This document shows positions 1-11,900 of a stretch of 64,000 nt of DNA, in pieces (within the stretch, counting starts at the first letter, position 1; each line of letters begins with the position of its first letter). This DNA comes from Pagrus major (taxonomy: Eukaryota > Chordata > Actinopteri > Spariformes > Sparidae), in contig NC_133223.1 in assembly GCF_040436345.1 (NCBI RefSeq), positions 14,475,113 to 14,539,112 on the forward strand, read 5' to 3'. The notes under the pieces are model-generated. The model saw only the letters and a program-made list of their open reading frames with translations, searched no databases and was not told where the DNA came from. Made by a program: the position numbers and the translations under genes.

Positions 1-630
1 GTGGAGTACCTCTTAATTTTTGGGCCCCCCCACCTTTTTGATTTTAAGCTTTTATGCACTTTACCTCCGACCTCCCTTCATAGAATGTTTTTTTTTTTGC
101 CCGCCAAGAGGGATTTATTTTTTCTATTCTATCCCCCTTTTCCAGTCCATCAGGGGAAATGTGCTGAATCTTGCCTTGATGTTTTGTCAGTATGGACTTG
201 TGGGCAATTAACCCCAAATTCTGGTGTGTTCTAACTTGCTGTAATAACTCCCCATGACTAATTATGTTAAATGTCTTGGAGGGTGTGTTAATGACATCTT
301 GGGTCCTCTTCTGTTGTGCTCCTCATCTTTTCTGTCAGTTTGTTTTCACAAGGCAGTTTTATCTGGGCTCCAATGTGATCATCCTACCTTTCCTTGGGAG
401 AATGAGCAGCCTGAGCATCATGGACTACGACTAAATCAGACATCTTTACACCGAGTCTTTTGCTGTGTTGTGAACTCTGTTACATGCATGACAGAAAGAG
501 TGTATTCACGTTCCTGTTCAGTACTCATGTATATAAGATACCTGCAACTGAATTTATGTACAGATTTTGCACTGGTTGTCCCCATGTCATTTTTTCAGCA
601 CTTGTAAATAAAAAAAGGCAAATCCATCCT
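1..630 (+). other. Probable 3' UTR of a plus-strand gene (ankrd10 by synteny?)
   Basis: No convincing coding exon is seen. The stretch is T-rich, has an AATAAA hexamer at 607-612 and GT-rich sequence just after it, as expected at the end of a plus-strand mRNA. In human 13q34 the gene next to ING1, convergent with it, is ANKRD10; the same arrangement would put its 3' end here. The gene identity is inference from synteny only, since no ankyrin-repeat coding sequence falls in the window. It could equally be the tail of another gene. Confidence 0.4.
607..612 (+). terminator. Poly(A) signal AATAAA
   Basis: A canonical AATAAA hexamer followed within about 40 bases by a GT-rich stretch (around 636-650). 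It is consistent with cleavage near 625-635 of a plus-strand transcript entering from the left edge. A lone hexamer is weak evidence on its own. Confidence 0.4.
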
Positions 631-639
631 TATGTGGGA

Positions 640-2480
640 AGTGTTATATTGCAACTGCAAATTCAAAAGTATTTGATCAAAAAAATACTTTTCCTGCCTT
701 GACAGGAGTTAATGCTTGAGCTGAGTCTGAGATTCATATATCAAGAAGACCCTCAAATCAATGTGAGGCACTGCCTGTGAGGTAAACTATGATTTTGTAT
801 AATCACATAATCCTCTATCCATTTAAGAACAGCACTTTATAACATGGGAGTTACATCCTCACTTTTTAAACATGGTAATATATCTGCTCTTAAATTAAAA
901 GTGACAATACATGCCAGTATTGTTTAAGGGGAAAGATCTGCTGCTGGGCGGCAGGTGTTTTCACTCACGTTGTCACTGTATCAATATGAAACAGACCTAA
1001 AGTGCCACTGTTAAGGCTGCTGTGTAATTTAAAATCTGTTAGAGCAGCAACATTCAGCAATTCACTTAGGCTATAGTCAAAACTTTCAGATATGATTCTT
1101 TCATGGGTCATTTAGGACTTTTTAGGACAATTGTTTAATTACATAGTGTAACTTGGACTGCTGAGGCCTCATATTAGCTTTGGCTTAACTTTAGAAGTCA
1201 GAAGGCACGAGGACTTTGGATCGTGTCCCCACACACATACATTGAAATGGCTGTAGGAGGATCTCTTCATGGCCGGTATTGACAGGGGGAATAGTCTGAG
1301 TGACCAATAAGCCTGTCAATGGCCATTTGAGTATTTTATAAACTAATATAAATCTAACCTTTAATCATGCAATTACCGATTTTTTGCAGTAACAGGTTGA
1401 GAACACAACATCGACCGATCATGTTTTAGGATGATTGTTAGACTTTAACACAGTTAAAGGCTTTTTACTGCATATTCTTAGCCATAGACTGACGGTCGCC
1501 CCTGGGATGATTTAGCCCCCTTTTCACAGACGGATTGTTAACCCAGGGTTCACCTAAGGTCAGGAAATATGATTCATACTACATTTCTAATAGCCCTGTG
1601 TTAACGGTCTGTTGGTACGTGCAGCAAATGTTAACATCCTGGAATATTGTGTTTAATATTGTTTACTTCAGCCCTGTTTCACACCGGCACCTCTTAGCCC
1701 CGTGTTTCATTGATTTTTCAGGGGATAACCCCACAAACTCAGGGACAGCAAGCCGTAGCATAAAATTGGGGTCAGCCCACTTTGGAATGTGCCCGTGTGA
1801 ACGCTATCTTAGCCGAGGGCTAAGTGCGGTTACTTACACATCCAGCATTTACAGATCAACATCATCATTCACCTACAGTTGTGTTCATGTCCACTTGTGG
1901 AACGCAAGTTCAAAATTCTCTCTTTAAGCTTGGTGTTTGTGGTCTCTACCTGCTAAATACTCCACTATGTTCACCAGCAAGAGTGTGTTTTGCTTAGCAT
2001 TTGGTGGAGTAGGTACTGTACAATGGGAGTAGAGTGCATACCTCTGCCAACAGTCCCCTTCAATTCAATCAAGCCTAATGCAATATCAAACCTGAAAGCT
2101 GTCGCTCTAAATTTTCAATTGTACTCACTCAGACACCAGCCACCTACATAGAGCTGAACATCATCAATGTTTTCATCAATATCTATACATTATTCCCTGA
2201 GAAATTAACAAAATATGTTGAAAAACTTTATCTTGCAAGGTTAAAGAAAGTAAGAAAAAAATTCCTGGATCCCTCCCTTTATCCAGATCCAAACTAAAAG
2301 TTAGCTGGATCTATTCTGGGCCGAGACCCATCCTCCATCCAAGTTTTGTGGAAATCAGTTCAGTAGTTTTTGTGTAATCCTCCTCACAATCCAACCAACC
2401 TATAGAGTAAACTACAGCGTCTTTTTGATTATTATAACCACTTCTTTAGTGATGTCATAAACATAAAATTCTTCTTTGTT
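640..2480. other. Intergenic spacer between two convergent 3' ends
   Basis: No open frame here resembles a known protein. The sequence is AT-rich. Between about 1510 and 1930 there is a more GC-balanced block with repeated 'ttagccc' and 'aaccc' motifs that looks like a decayed non-autonomous transposon, but I cannot find its ends. A separate dispersed-repeat fragment occupies 2255-2405. Confidence 0.5.
2255..2405. repeat. Dispersed repeat fragment, non-LTR retrotransposon-like
   Basis: The phrase 'caagttttgtggaaatcag' followed by 'ttcagtagtttttgtgtaatcc' is a wording met repeatedly in teleost genomes as part of an interspersed repeat, probably the 3' part of an RTE-type element. Only a fragment is present and no ends or target-site duplication could be defined. 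Confidence 0.45.
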
Positions 2481-2489
2481 TAGAAACAT

Positions 2490-2791
2490 TTTATTTGTTA
2501 ATTGAGCCGAAGTAATGGGCTGGGTAATGTTGCATGCATGATAAAAACAAAGGGGATGTAAGTGCAGGACAGCTGGTTACATGCAGGTTGTCCATCCTTT
2601 ACAAATGTTCCCAAACAGGAGGGAGCAGTGTTGTTTATCTGCTATGCAGCAGTTACAAAAATAACTATTTACAAGACCCCTATTATCAATTCCTTACATT
2701 TTTAAACAGTGTTGACAAATGGAAACAAAGACAGGACATAAAATGTAGATTTTTTACACAATATAGTGTTCATTAGGCTGCACAGAGAGAG
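2490..2791 (-). other. ing1: ing1 3' UTR with poly(A) signal
   Basis: Immediately downstream (minus strand) of the ing1 stop codon. TTTATT at 2490-2495 reads AATAAA on the minus strand and is the first canonical hexamer after the stop, giving a 3' UTR of roughly 300-320 bases. Confidence 0.55.
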
Positions 2792-5615
2792 CTACCTGTT
2801 GTATGCCCTCTCCTTCTTGGCCCTCTCTAAGGCCTTGTCCATGGTCTTCTCATTTTCACCCCGACACTTGGGGCAGTACCACTTGCCCTTGGGCTTATGA
2901 TGGAGCCCGACACAGGAGAAATGAAACCATTCGATGGGACATTCATCGTTATCGCAGCCAATCATCTCGCCGTAGGACACCTGCTCACACAGGCAGTAAG
3001 TTGGCTCATCTGGATCAATGGGCAGGTCTGGAGGTGACACTTCTCTCTCAGACTTTCCCTTTGACCTTTTCTTCTTCTTTGAAGATGTTTTGGCTCTCTT
3101 TTCCCGGGAAGCCCCCACACCCACTTCCTCAGCGTGGTCCAGACCCCCGTAACTTTCCCGATTCTCTCCGTTTTTCTGACGTCTTGAGCGTTTTCCTCCA
3201 GACTTGTCTCCACCACCTGATCCTGGGGTGACCTCATCGCGCTTCTTGTCATGGTGGCTGGTTTTGCCTGGGGTGATGGTGGCTGATGAGGACGATGACA
3301 TCATGGACGCTGCAGTGGTTGTCATGGATGTTGTTGTGGGGACGTGGCTCTCTGGGACTTCTTGAGAGGAAAGGAGGAGTTCAGAATGCCAATCTATTTG
3401 TCGTGTTCGGTTCTCAACCAACTCCACCTACAAAGAAGAACAAATGTTCATTTAAAGAGTTAAGATGGCCTTCCTTGGATAAATCAAATGTTTTTTAAGT
3501 TTGTTTTATGTAAAAAGAAGTTATCTACCTCGACTAAAATATATTTTTTTGAAGGAATTTATTCTTCTTTTGCTTAATTTAACAAACTGAAAAGAATAAC
3601 CTGCAGGCAGCATGCTTCTTGCCCATCAAATTGTGTTTCATTTTTTTCCTGATAAGCAGATGTGCAGCAACACAACTACCTACAGCTTTATAACTCTTCA
3701 TGTATTTCTCTAGGAGTTAAAAATAGAGGTGAATAATCATATTAAAATGATAAGTCAGAGTATCCAGCGTGCATCCAATCCTTTTTATAAGAGATGCATC
3801 TTCTTTCATGGCAAAGGAAAAGGTTAAACATGGTGTTGTGTTTCCAGTAACCCTCTAGTGTGTAACTATAATAAGAAGATTCAGTGTGTTGTACTGTTGG
3901 CGCCCCGCAAATGTTCAAAGATGTTTTTCCTGGCACAGATTTCAATGACATTCAAATGTGTGCAAAATGGAAAATCTAATACACTGCAACACAAAAAAGC
4001 CTTTTACCAGGCTAATAAAACTACTTTTTTCCTTTTTATTTACTCTGAGTTGATTTTCTGAGCACAAATGTTCCAGGAAAGCACTTATCTATGCTCACAC
4101 AGTTGCACACACACTCTCACACCTGGAAGTTTGCCAAGGAGCAGCTCTGCCGGAGCAGCTGCAGGGTGGTTTTACGTACCATTTGACCGGCAATCTGGAT
4201 CTTCTCATCTCCGAGCTCTTGACTGCGGATCAGCGCCCTCTGAATGGATAACTGAAGCTTTCTCCTCTGCACGGAGTCAGATTCCCGGCGATACCGCTCG
4301 TAGGCATCATCAAGCTCCTTCAGAACATCTGCCAAAGAAGAATCAAAGCATTAATTCAAGCGAAAGAACGCTGAAATTCAACATATTCTCTAAAGCCAAG
4401 TAAGTAAAGTTACTTGTCATTGTTGATCATTTTCTTGCTGTACATTATGTGCTGTGAAATGTGTTTACTGAATGGAAATGTGCAGCTAGTCTGGTGAGAC
4501 TGACTACTGAGGGGGAATGTAATGAAACTGTAGAGGCAGCTTAAGAGCTGGTGGGCGCAGACATGTAGTGTGTAATTGTACATCATAGCTACACATCGGC
4601 AATGTACTGAGTAATTTGTCGAGGGTTCAGTTTGTACACTCAGTACACCCCTGCTAATTTACTTGGACTAGTAGGGAAAAGAAGAAGGAAAAACTGTACA
4701 TGCAACAGGACTCTTGTTGTCTGGAAGCTATCGTTGACCAAACATTTATGTATAAATGTAAGTTTACTCTCCATATTTGCTGAATATTATATTCACTTGT
4801 AATGCACACTCACACACTAGACAAAGATTATACTGACCTGATCTGTTGCTCACTGTACACACACTCTCTACAGTACTAATTCCTTATGAAAATTGTACGT
4901 GTACATGTACCACATAAGTAAACCTGATTACATGGCACTATCAAGGACACATCCTAAGAAATTAATGCAACATTTACAGTGTTTGACATCATTAATATCT
5001 GTAAAGTCAATCATTTAATAGCATGTATATTACAGCTTGATTTTTGAAACCTTATAAGCATTTAGTTTCGATTAAAGGGGCACTGCGTAGCGTTAGAAGA
5101 AATTCAAACTCAGAATTTTTATGTTTACAATATTAATGAGGTAATAATACAAACACAGAAATATTTAGTTTTTCCATTACTGAATAAACAAGCTGTTCTC
5201 AGAGGAAAATAAGGTCCCCAGAACACTGTATGATGCCAAATGCAAACCAAGTTAAACAGTATGAAGCTGTGTTGTCCTTTAGGGTAAGTTGTTTATTCAG
5301 TTTATCTAGTCAAGAGTTTGTTTGTATAGTTTGTTTAGGCATAAAAATAAGATTGTTCTCTTCTGAATAAAATTTCTTCTACAAAACTACATTGTGCACC
5401 TTTAATGTCTGAATTTTTGAAAAGATTTGTATCTAGTGTATCCATGTCAGCACTGTCCAGCTGTTTGTTTTTTTACCTTGATACTTTGCATCAATTTCCT
5501 TCATTAGGGACACACTCCTCTGCAAATCAAAAGGCAGTGACTCCACCAGGTCCAAATACTCCTCCACATAATTCACAACAACATGGCTTGGGTCTCCATT
5601 GGTCGGGTTCAACAT
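2792..5615 (-). CDS. ing1: Inhibitor of growth protein 1 (ING1), PHD-finger chromatin reader
   Basis: Three coding exons on the minus strand: 5615-5477, 4328-4180 and 3427-2792 (stop at 2792-2794). Lengths 139, 149 and 636 keep frame and give 307 residues. Residues about 1-110 form the ING N-terminal domain, including [20 protein letters not shown] and [17 protein letters not shown] long Ser/Thr/Met-rich linker follows, then a basic stretch with [11 protein letters not shown] (nuclear localisation). The PHD finger spans about 240-284 (CLC, then CDNDEC, FHFSC and WYCPKC supply the C4HC3 zinc ligands), followed by a basic C-terminal tail. ING1 family proteins read H3K4me3 and recruit Sin3-HDAC complexes. 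The sequence fits ING1 better than ING2 in the first exon and C-terminus, and neighbours agree. The first coding exon begins at an acceptor at 5656, with 41 bases of 5' UTR before the ATG. Confidence 0.95.
5072..5405. mobile_element. TTAA-flanked inverted-repeat element (MITE family A)
   Basis: Lies in ing1 intron 1 (between coding exons 1 and 2). Bounded by TTAA at both ends (5072-5075 and 5402-5405). Terminal inverted repeats: 'aggggcactgcgtag' at the left and 'ctacattgtgcacct' at the right. No coding capacity. Shares internal wording (for example 'gtttgtttaggcataaaaa') with the element at 12178-12652. The TTAA duplication suggests piggyBac- or Kolobok-type mobilisation. Confidence 0.7.
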
Positions 5616-6800
5616 AGTGGATCCGTGTTTACCCCAGGACACACTGACACCTGCACCTGTTAACAACAAATCATTATTTATCAGTGAACTGTTACTGTGA
5701 AGGCGCAAGTTACAGCTCTTGCAGCTTTCAATGCTCAGATTTACACGCTATAATAGTTCCTACAGCAGATCGTGGTCGTTTCTGTCATTCTGCAGTGTAA
5801 ATGATGTGAAACCAGTCTGGAAATAAAGACTATGATGGTTAAACTGTGAAAGGGGGAGGGGGCAACTGATCTGAAGTCAGCCATCCTGAAAATCGCTACG
5901 TGTACTATAAATCTGCCAACAGAGTAGCAGCTAACACGTCAGGGACAGAAGACAAATACATAAGCTAAAGTATACAACTAAATACGTGCAAGGAGACTTC
6001 TGGTGGATAGAAAAGGGGACATGTATTTGTAACTGAGTCCCCCTCCTGGTATCATACAAGGTCGGAGAAGACAATAAAGCTAAAGATTAGCATTCATGTT
6101 AGCTGGCTAGGACCCCCTGTAAACTAACGTTAACAGTGGATGCGCAATAAACGACATATTAACGTGATATCGATAAGAAACACGGCCACTGCTGAGCCTG
6201 ACTTTGACTTCCAGAGTCTAATACTGGAAATGATAACTAACGTTGGCTAACACCAACAAGCGTACAGCTAACGTGCCCTGCCGGGGAGTTCACGTTTACG
6301 TCAAGTAGCGTTAACCAACTTTATCTTCCCCGCAAGTTTGAGGCTGGTTAACAGCTAACTCTTAGAAATACACACGGAACATAATCTTACCAGTGATGTG
6401 AACACGCCGTAGCTTAACTCGTTAGCGGAAGGTTTAAACAAACGACGTCCCGATGTGACAACACAAAGATCAACGAAACCAGCGCGTTGAGAAACGTTTA
6501 TCATCCACATCGTGAAGACTCGCGGTTCATTATAACAAGCTGACGTTACAGTCACACCACGTTAAGTGAGCGTCAGGTGCGAGTCCGTGCAAAGACCAAC
6601 TATAAACAACCACTTTGACAATTCACGCTATTTTCTATCATGTTTGCTTCAATGTTACCGTTAGCCATATTAGCCGAGGCTAGCTTTTCAGGCACAATGT
6701 TTCCAAACGAGGTGCGACATTTCTCACCGCAGCGACAAACACTCAACAAAACTTCACCGTGACAGTCTCTGCGGTCGCTCGGCTGCTTGCAGGAACTCAC

Positions 6801-6930
6801 CGTAGTTTTTCTGTTGTAAACGTGTGACACTCCGCGGTGCTCTCGCCCTCGGTGCTAACGCTAGCTCGTGTGCTGTAGCAGCTTCGGTACAACTGCTAGC
6901 TCCACAGCAGCTAATGCTAGCTGTTAGCTA
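6801..6930 (-). promoter_or_regulatory. ing1: Probable non-coding first exon and promoter of ing1
   Basis: The coding exon of ing1 opens at an acceptor (5656), so an upstream 5' UTR exon is required. A strong donor reading ACG|GTGAGT ends at 6801 on the minus strand, and the sequence from there to about 6930 is CpG-richer than its surroundings with multiple 'gctagc' motifs. The transcription start is not resolved. RNA evidence would be needed to confirm this exon. Confidence 0.45.
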
Positions 6931-7632
6931 AACCGCCTCAACAAATATTTTTAGCGGTGCGCGTGTACTGCACTACAACCACATACAGGTTGGATAAAAA
7001 TATTCGACCCGTCCACACTTCTCCTCGGCTTTCAGCATTAATGTCGCGCTTTTCTGTTTTAGTAACATTACAGCTTATATTACCACTCCGCGATACTCCG
7101 CCGACACCACTATTTCCATTGATTGGCACGTATCGTCCAACTGACTACAGAAAGATCCAGGTCAATGCTGCCACCCTGTGGCCACACAGGCACGCTGCCG
7201 TGATGTAGACTGCTTTCAGGGACATGTTCATCAGTCACACATACATTTATTTTATTATCTATTTCACAATTCAGGCAGGTTTCTGGTTAACTGTGGCCCC
7301 ATCTGTCTGACCATCTCGGTGTCTTTGGTTGTCGGAGCAACATTTATCATGCTTTTCAACACGTCTGGTGTTTGCATTCACGACACTAGTGAGAGATGGG
7401 GGACGTGTTTGTTGGTTCAGGTTCATTTAATACACCTCAAACAACAATAAGTGCACCATGTGTTCAGGGCTGTCTGTGAAAGGATAGTCCACACCTGTGT
7501 CACCTTTATTTAAATCAGCTTGATGAGAACATTTACCACCCATAGGATATATTAACAGTTTTTAAGAATGCAAAGTTGAGCTTTGTATGTATAGCTGTTG
7601 AAACAACACTTTTTATTTCAGTTGGCGTTTTT
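6931..7632 (-). other. naxd 3' UTR and short spacer to ing1
   Basis: Between the naxd stop codon and the putative ing1 start region. Minus-strand AATAAA hexamers occur at 7612-7617, 7505-7510 and as an overlapping pair at about 7246-7256; the last pair is my preferred naxd end because it leaves a normal 3' UTR of nearly 400 bases. No gene is seen in the remaining 300 or so bases. In human, CARS2 sits between NAXD and ING1; it is not here. Confidence 0.45.
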
Positions 7633-8838
7633 TCAGCTTTCAAAAAGCTTCTTGAAGGCTGTCCCGATCTCCTGGATCATGTCGGTTGTGGTGGTGGACC
7701 TGCCGTGTCGCTGGAACGCTTGACTGTTGCACTGTCTGGTAAGAGCGCAGGCCCCGAATGCTGCAACCATCGAGGGATTCACACTGGAGGGGGACACAAA
7801 TAATGGATTAGGAAACAGAAGCACACATATACTAAACATATTTCTTATTTTTGTACATTATTGCACTTTAAATATGTTTTTTAGCTTTTAATTCTTGAGG
7901 GCCCATGGTGACATCTTTAAATATACAGCCCAAAACCCAGAAATATTCAGTTTACTATCATATTAGACAAACAACAGCAGCAAATCCTGACCATAGAGGC
8001 TGAAACTATGAATTTCATTAACTACAAAGTTATTTGACTAATTGTTTCAACAATATATTAGCCGAAAATACTAAATATTCATTAAGATGGATAAAGGATG
8101 GGTTAAGTAAAGGTATAAAAATCAATCTTAACAATTAAAGAGTGTTTTTGAAGCGGTTCAGTGACGTTTACGCACATTGTAAGTAATGTGCTTGAACATA
8201 AAAAACACTAGTATGGTCCTTTAAAGGTGTTTAACATGTCTTCACCTTCTTAACAGTCCAGCTGCAGAGGCAGCATGGGCCCAGTGTGCCAAAACTCCCA
8301 TAGATCCAGATAGAAGATCACCCTGTCCACCACATCTTCTCCCGCTGCCCTCGACACTGCACGAGATCACTGAAAACAACAAGTCACAACTTGAGATCAG
8401 AGCTCCTTCATATCTGGGTAGTGACGTACACGGATGGAAAAAGGTTAACTGGACTGGAGAAGTTAGTCTCATAAATATTGCTTTTGGCCTTGATACTAAC
8501 CCTTACTGCCGTCTGTAATGAGATCCTGTTCTCCTTTTAGCACCAGGGTGAGGTTGCCCATGGCTACGCTGAGCTGCATGACGTTGCGTTGGTGATCGCT
8601 GCTGTCCATGGGCTCATGGTGCTGCGACAAGACGAATACATTAACACACTGAATTACATGTTAAACGGCGTCAATTGGTGACCACCTCAACTGTGCAGAG
8701 ACACCCACCAGTGACTCATACAGCCGGGTGAACTCCATGAAGTTGGGTGTGAGGATGCCCTTCTGGTACCCTTGAATGACAGCTGGCTGCTGAGTAACTA
8801 GCCATAATCCGTCCTGACGAAAACAAGGAAACAAACAA

Positions 8839-8900
<62 letters not shown>

Positions 8901-11900
8901 TCAGTGATCGTGTCTAGCTTTGCAAATAAAATCCCATCTGTTCAACAGCTGGTGGTTGAGACTTACTGCATCAATAACTATGGGGATATCTCTCGCTTTA
9001 GACTTCTCTATCACCTCCTAAAAGAGAGAGAAAAGGTTTTAACACGAGACAATGTAACATTAGCACACTGTAACATTCTCTTTAGGCTGTGCTAAACAAA
9101 ATCTGTATGCAACATTTACCCATTTCTTCATCAGTCTACTCACATTTGGGTGACAATTGTAGATGCACAGTGAAATTACTCTTTTACCCAAAATTAAAAA
9201 AGCGTAAAAACAAGTGCTTCTTTCAGAGAAGATAGTAATTAACAATATGTAGTCTTGTCAAGTCTACAAGCCATGTTTTCTGGGAAATAAACTGACATTT
9301 TCACAGTCATCAGTCACAGGGAGACACACACATGAAAGGCTGTGTTGTGCAGTTTAAACTGATCACTGTTCTATCCAACAACTGTTCAAAATATGACCTC
9401 GGCTCAGTTTTGTGGTTATGCACAAGCAGCTGGCCTAAGAGACTTTTTTGTGTAGGGTAGAGTGAATATATTCCACGTGCCTTCGCTGTTTTCAGTAACA
9501 AATCTTCCCTCCCGAGACCTGGTCCAACCACAAGGCCGTGTAGTCTTGGGAGCCATTTTTCTATCTCTTCCACCGCATTAGGACTGTCCCTTCACACAAC
9601 AAGCAAAGACACACATGTGATAAACGCCCTGGTTATGCTCTTTTTTTCCAAAATCCATTTGCTCTTTTATGCCACACACACATGGTGGAGACCAGCAGTT
9701 GAAAGGATGTGTATGTGTATCTGTAGCTCATATTAACTGTATGTCCCATCTGCACTATTTGCATATTTGCCCTCATCTGGAAGAGATCATGTCTGGGTAT
9801 TTGGCATTGTTTACTTAGACACTTAATGGCACTGACTGAGCCATCATTAACTAATTTGTTTCACCTGTGCTCTCCTGCTATGACAGGTTAACGATGGTGC
9901 TGGAACAAGTTCTCCTAAATGAAATGGAGCTGTTATTAGTTGCTGTTCATGCTAAAATGTCTCCTGTGAAAGAAAAATACCTATTCCATCACATCTGGAG
10001 ACATTGACCTGTAATTGTAGTGGTAAAAATCCATAGCTGAGAAAGTCACTATGGACGTATGTACTTAGCTATAGAGCTAGCATCAACATAACACCTCTCA
10101 AGGTCAATATTATTATTATTATTATTTTACAATTAGTTAAGTTTACACCGCTGGCACAGGATAGGCCAGGGGCTAGCTGGTTAGCATGCTAACTTTAGCG
10201 GATATTTCTGCAACAATATATATTCATAGACCTCATAACGTAAAATGTGTTAATTATTCACATTCTTGATCATTTTAGATCATTTTGTGTTTTGTTTTCA
10301 ACTAAAATTCTTACATATTGAATCTTTAAATATGCCAGAATTGCCAATACGCCCTTATATAATATATCCCTCGCCAGATGTGAAGTTGGCAACCTAAAGT
10401 CGACCTAAAATCGAGGAACATGGTGGCTTTTGTCAGCTTCAAGCGCATTAAGGACACTGACCGGGAAGTCCACAAACATATTGATCTGTCACTGAAGGCA
10501 CTTTGTCGATTCTGACCTCCCGAGCCACACAGAGAGAGCATGACAGAAACTCAAAGTGGAAGCTTCCATACTACCAACAGCCTAATCTAATATCTTTGCT
10601 TGCTTACTTAAAGAAAACAAATTATGCTTATAAGCATTACAGCAAGCCATAAACAAATTCTCAACAAAAGCACCATGATGATCAACTATGATGAACTAGA
10701 GATGCTGATTTCTGAATGACCTGCAGTTGTGAATGCTGGCTGTTGAAAAGCTAATACATTTTTTTTTTTTTTTTTACTAAAGTTGAAATTTCCTAAGCAA
10801 TACCTTGTCTCTGTGATTTGTAAGAACATATTTCTCGATAAATGATCGGATTGTTGTCAGCATTGAAAGAACAGTGTCCTGCCAAAATGATATTCAGATA
10901 ATAGTTGGTGTAAATGTTTCTGTACTTACAGAACTGGATGAACTATGAGCTCGGGGCTGTACGATTTGATTACAGTTGCAGCATCTTTGGTGCAGAACAC
11001 ATGAGAGAGGTCAGCCCCCTGAAGATGAGAAAAAGGTTCAGTCACTGAACCAGAACTGGACCACAATAGTTTATTATATTTGTCAGAAGAGGCATGATGA
11101 GAATTACTGCTTACCACTTTTAGTGCTGAGATTGCTGCAAAGTATGGAGCTCCAGTGTAGCTTTAGAGTGTGGACATGAAAGAATTAGTGCAAATGTTCT
11201 AGTGAACTGTACACGCTTATCTGGTGAATGATGTTTATAGTGACGACGAGTTTTTGTGTGACATACTCTTGGCATCCTCCGATGATCCCGATACGTCCAT
11301 CTTGTCCCTTGTGCTTTTTGGACGTAAGTGGAGGGACGATGCTCTTGACCAGCGAGAGGGTGTCATCATCCATGCCTCTGTGTGACGTAGAGCCCAAACT
11401 GTAGTAGCGTTCAAATACTGAGGAGATAGACAAAGTGATGAAGAAGCAGTGTCTTCGCTACGTTTTTACCTTCCACAGACACAAGATGACAAACGTTTGC
11501 CTACAAACACACAACTAAAACACAGAACTAAAGAAAACCAGTGTAAAGGAGTGACACTGGAGTATGTGAGCCTTCACATTACAGCTGATGCGCCTTTAAC
11601 TCAGTTTTCTCTTCACACATTCCACCTCAAGGCTGCACACATGACACCGAAACTAATACCTAACGCTTGAGGATCAGGGTTCAACGGTTGACTTTGTTGG
11701 GTGAAACAGTCTGTTTGGGGTGAAGGGCGTCTGAGGTGACCTGACTGGCCGCGTCCACATGACAGGGAGGCACTGGGGAACACGGGAGCACGGGCAGGAG
11801 GAGCCGTTTTGGAGGGAGTGGCCGCGGAGCCGGGTCTGGAGGAGGAGATGCTGGAGAACATCTGGCCGAGCATCTGGAGCATGTGCAGCTCCCTGGCGTG

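Noticed and set aside
2803-3231. Long plus-strand open frame opposite ing1 exon 3
   Set aside because: Shadow of the ing1 coding strand; composition follows the reverse complement of a conserved exon and has no domain of its own.
6957-7208. Plus-strand frame divergent from the ing1 promoter, possible small gene
   Set aside because: No recognisable domain, low-complexity threonine-rich start, and no splice or poly(A) support.
8661-8897. Frame starting with a run of Cys-Val
   Set aside because: The Cys-Val run is translation of the AC microsatellite; only the downstream part (naxd exon 8813-8709) is real coding sequence.
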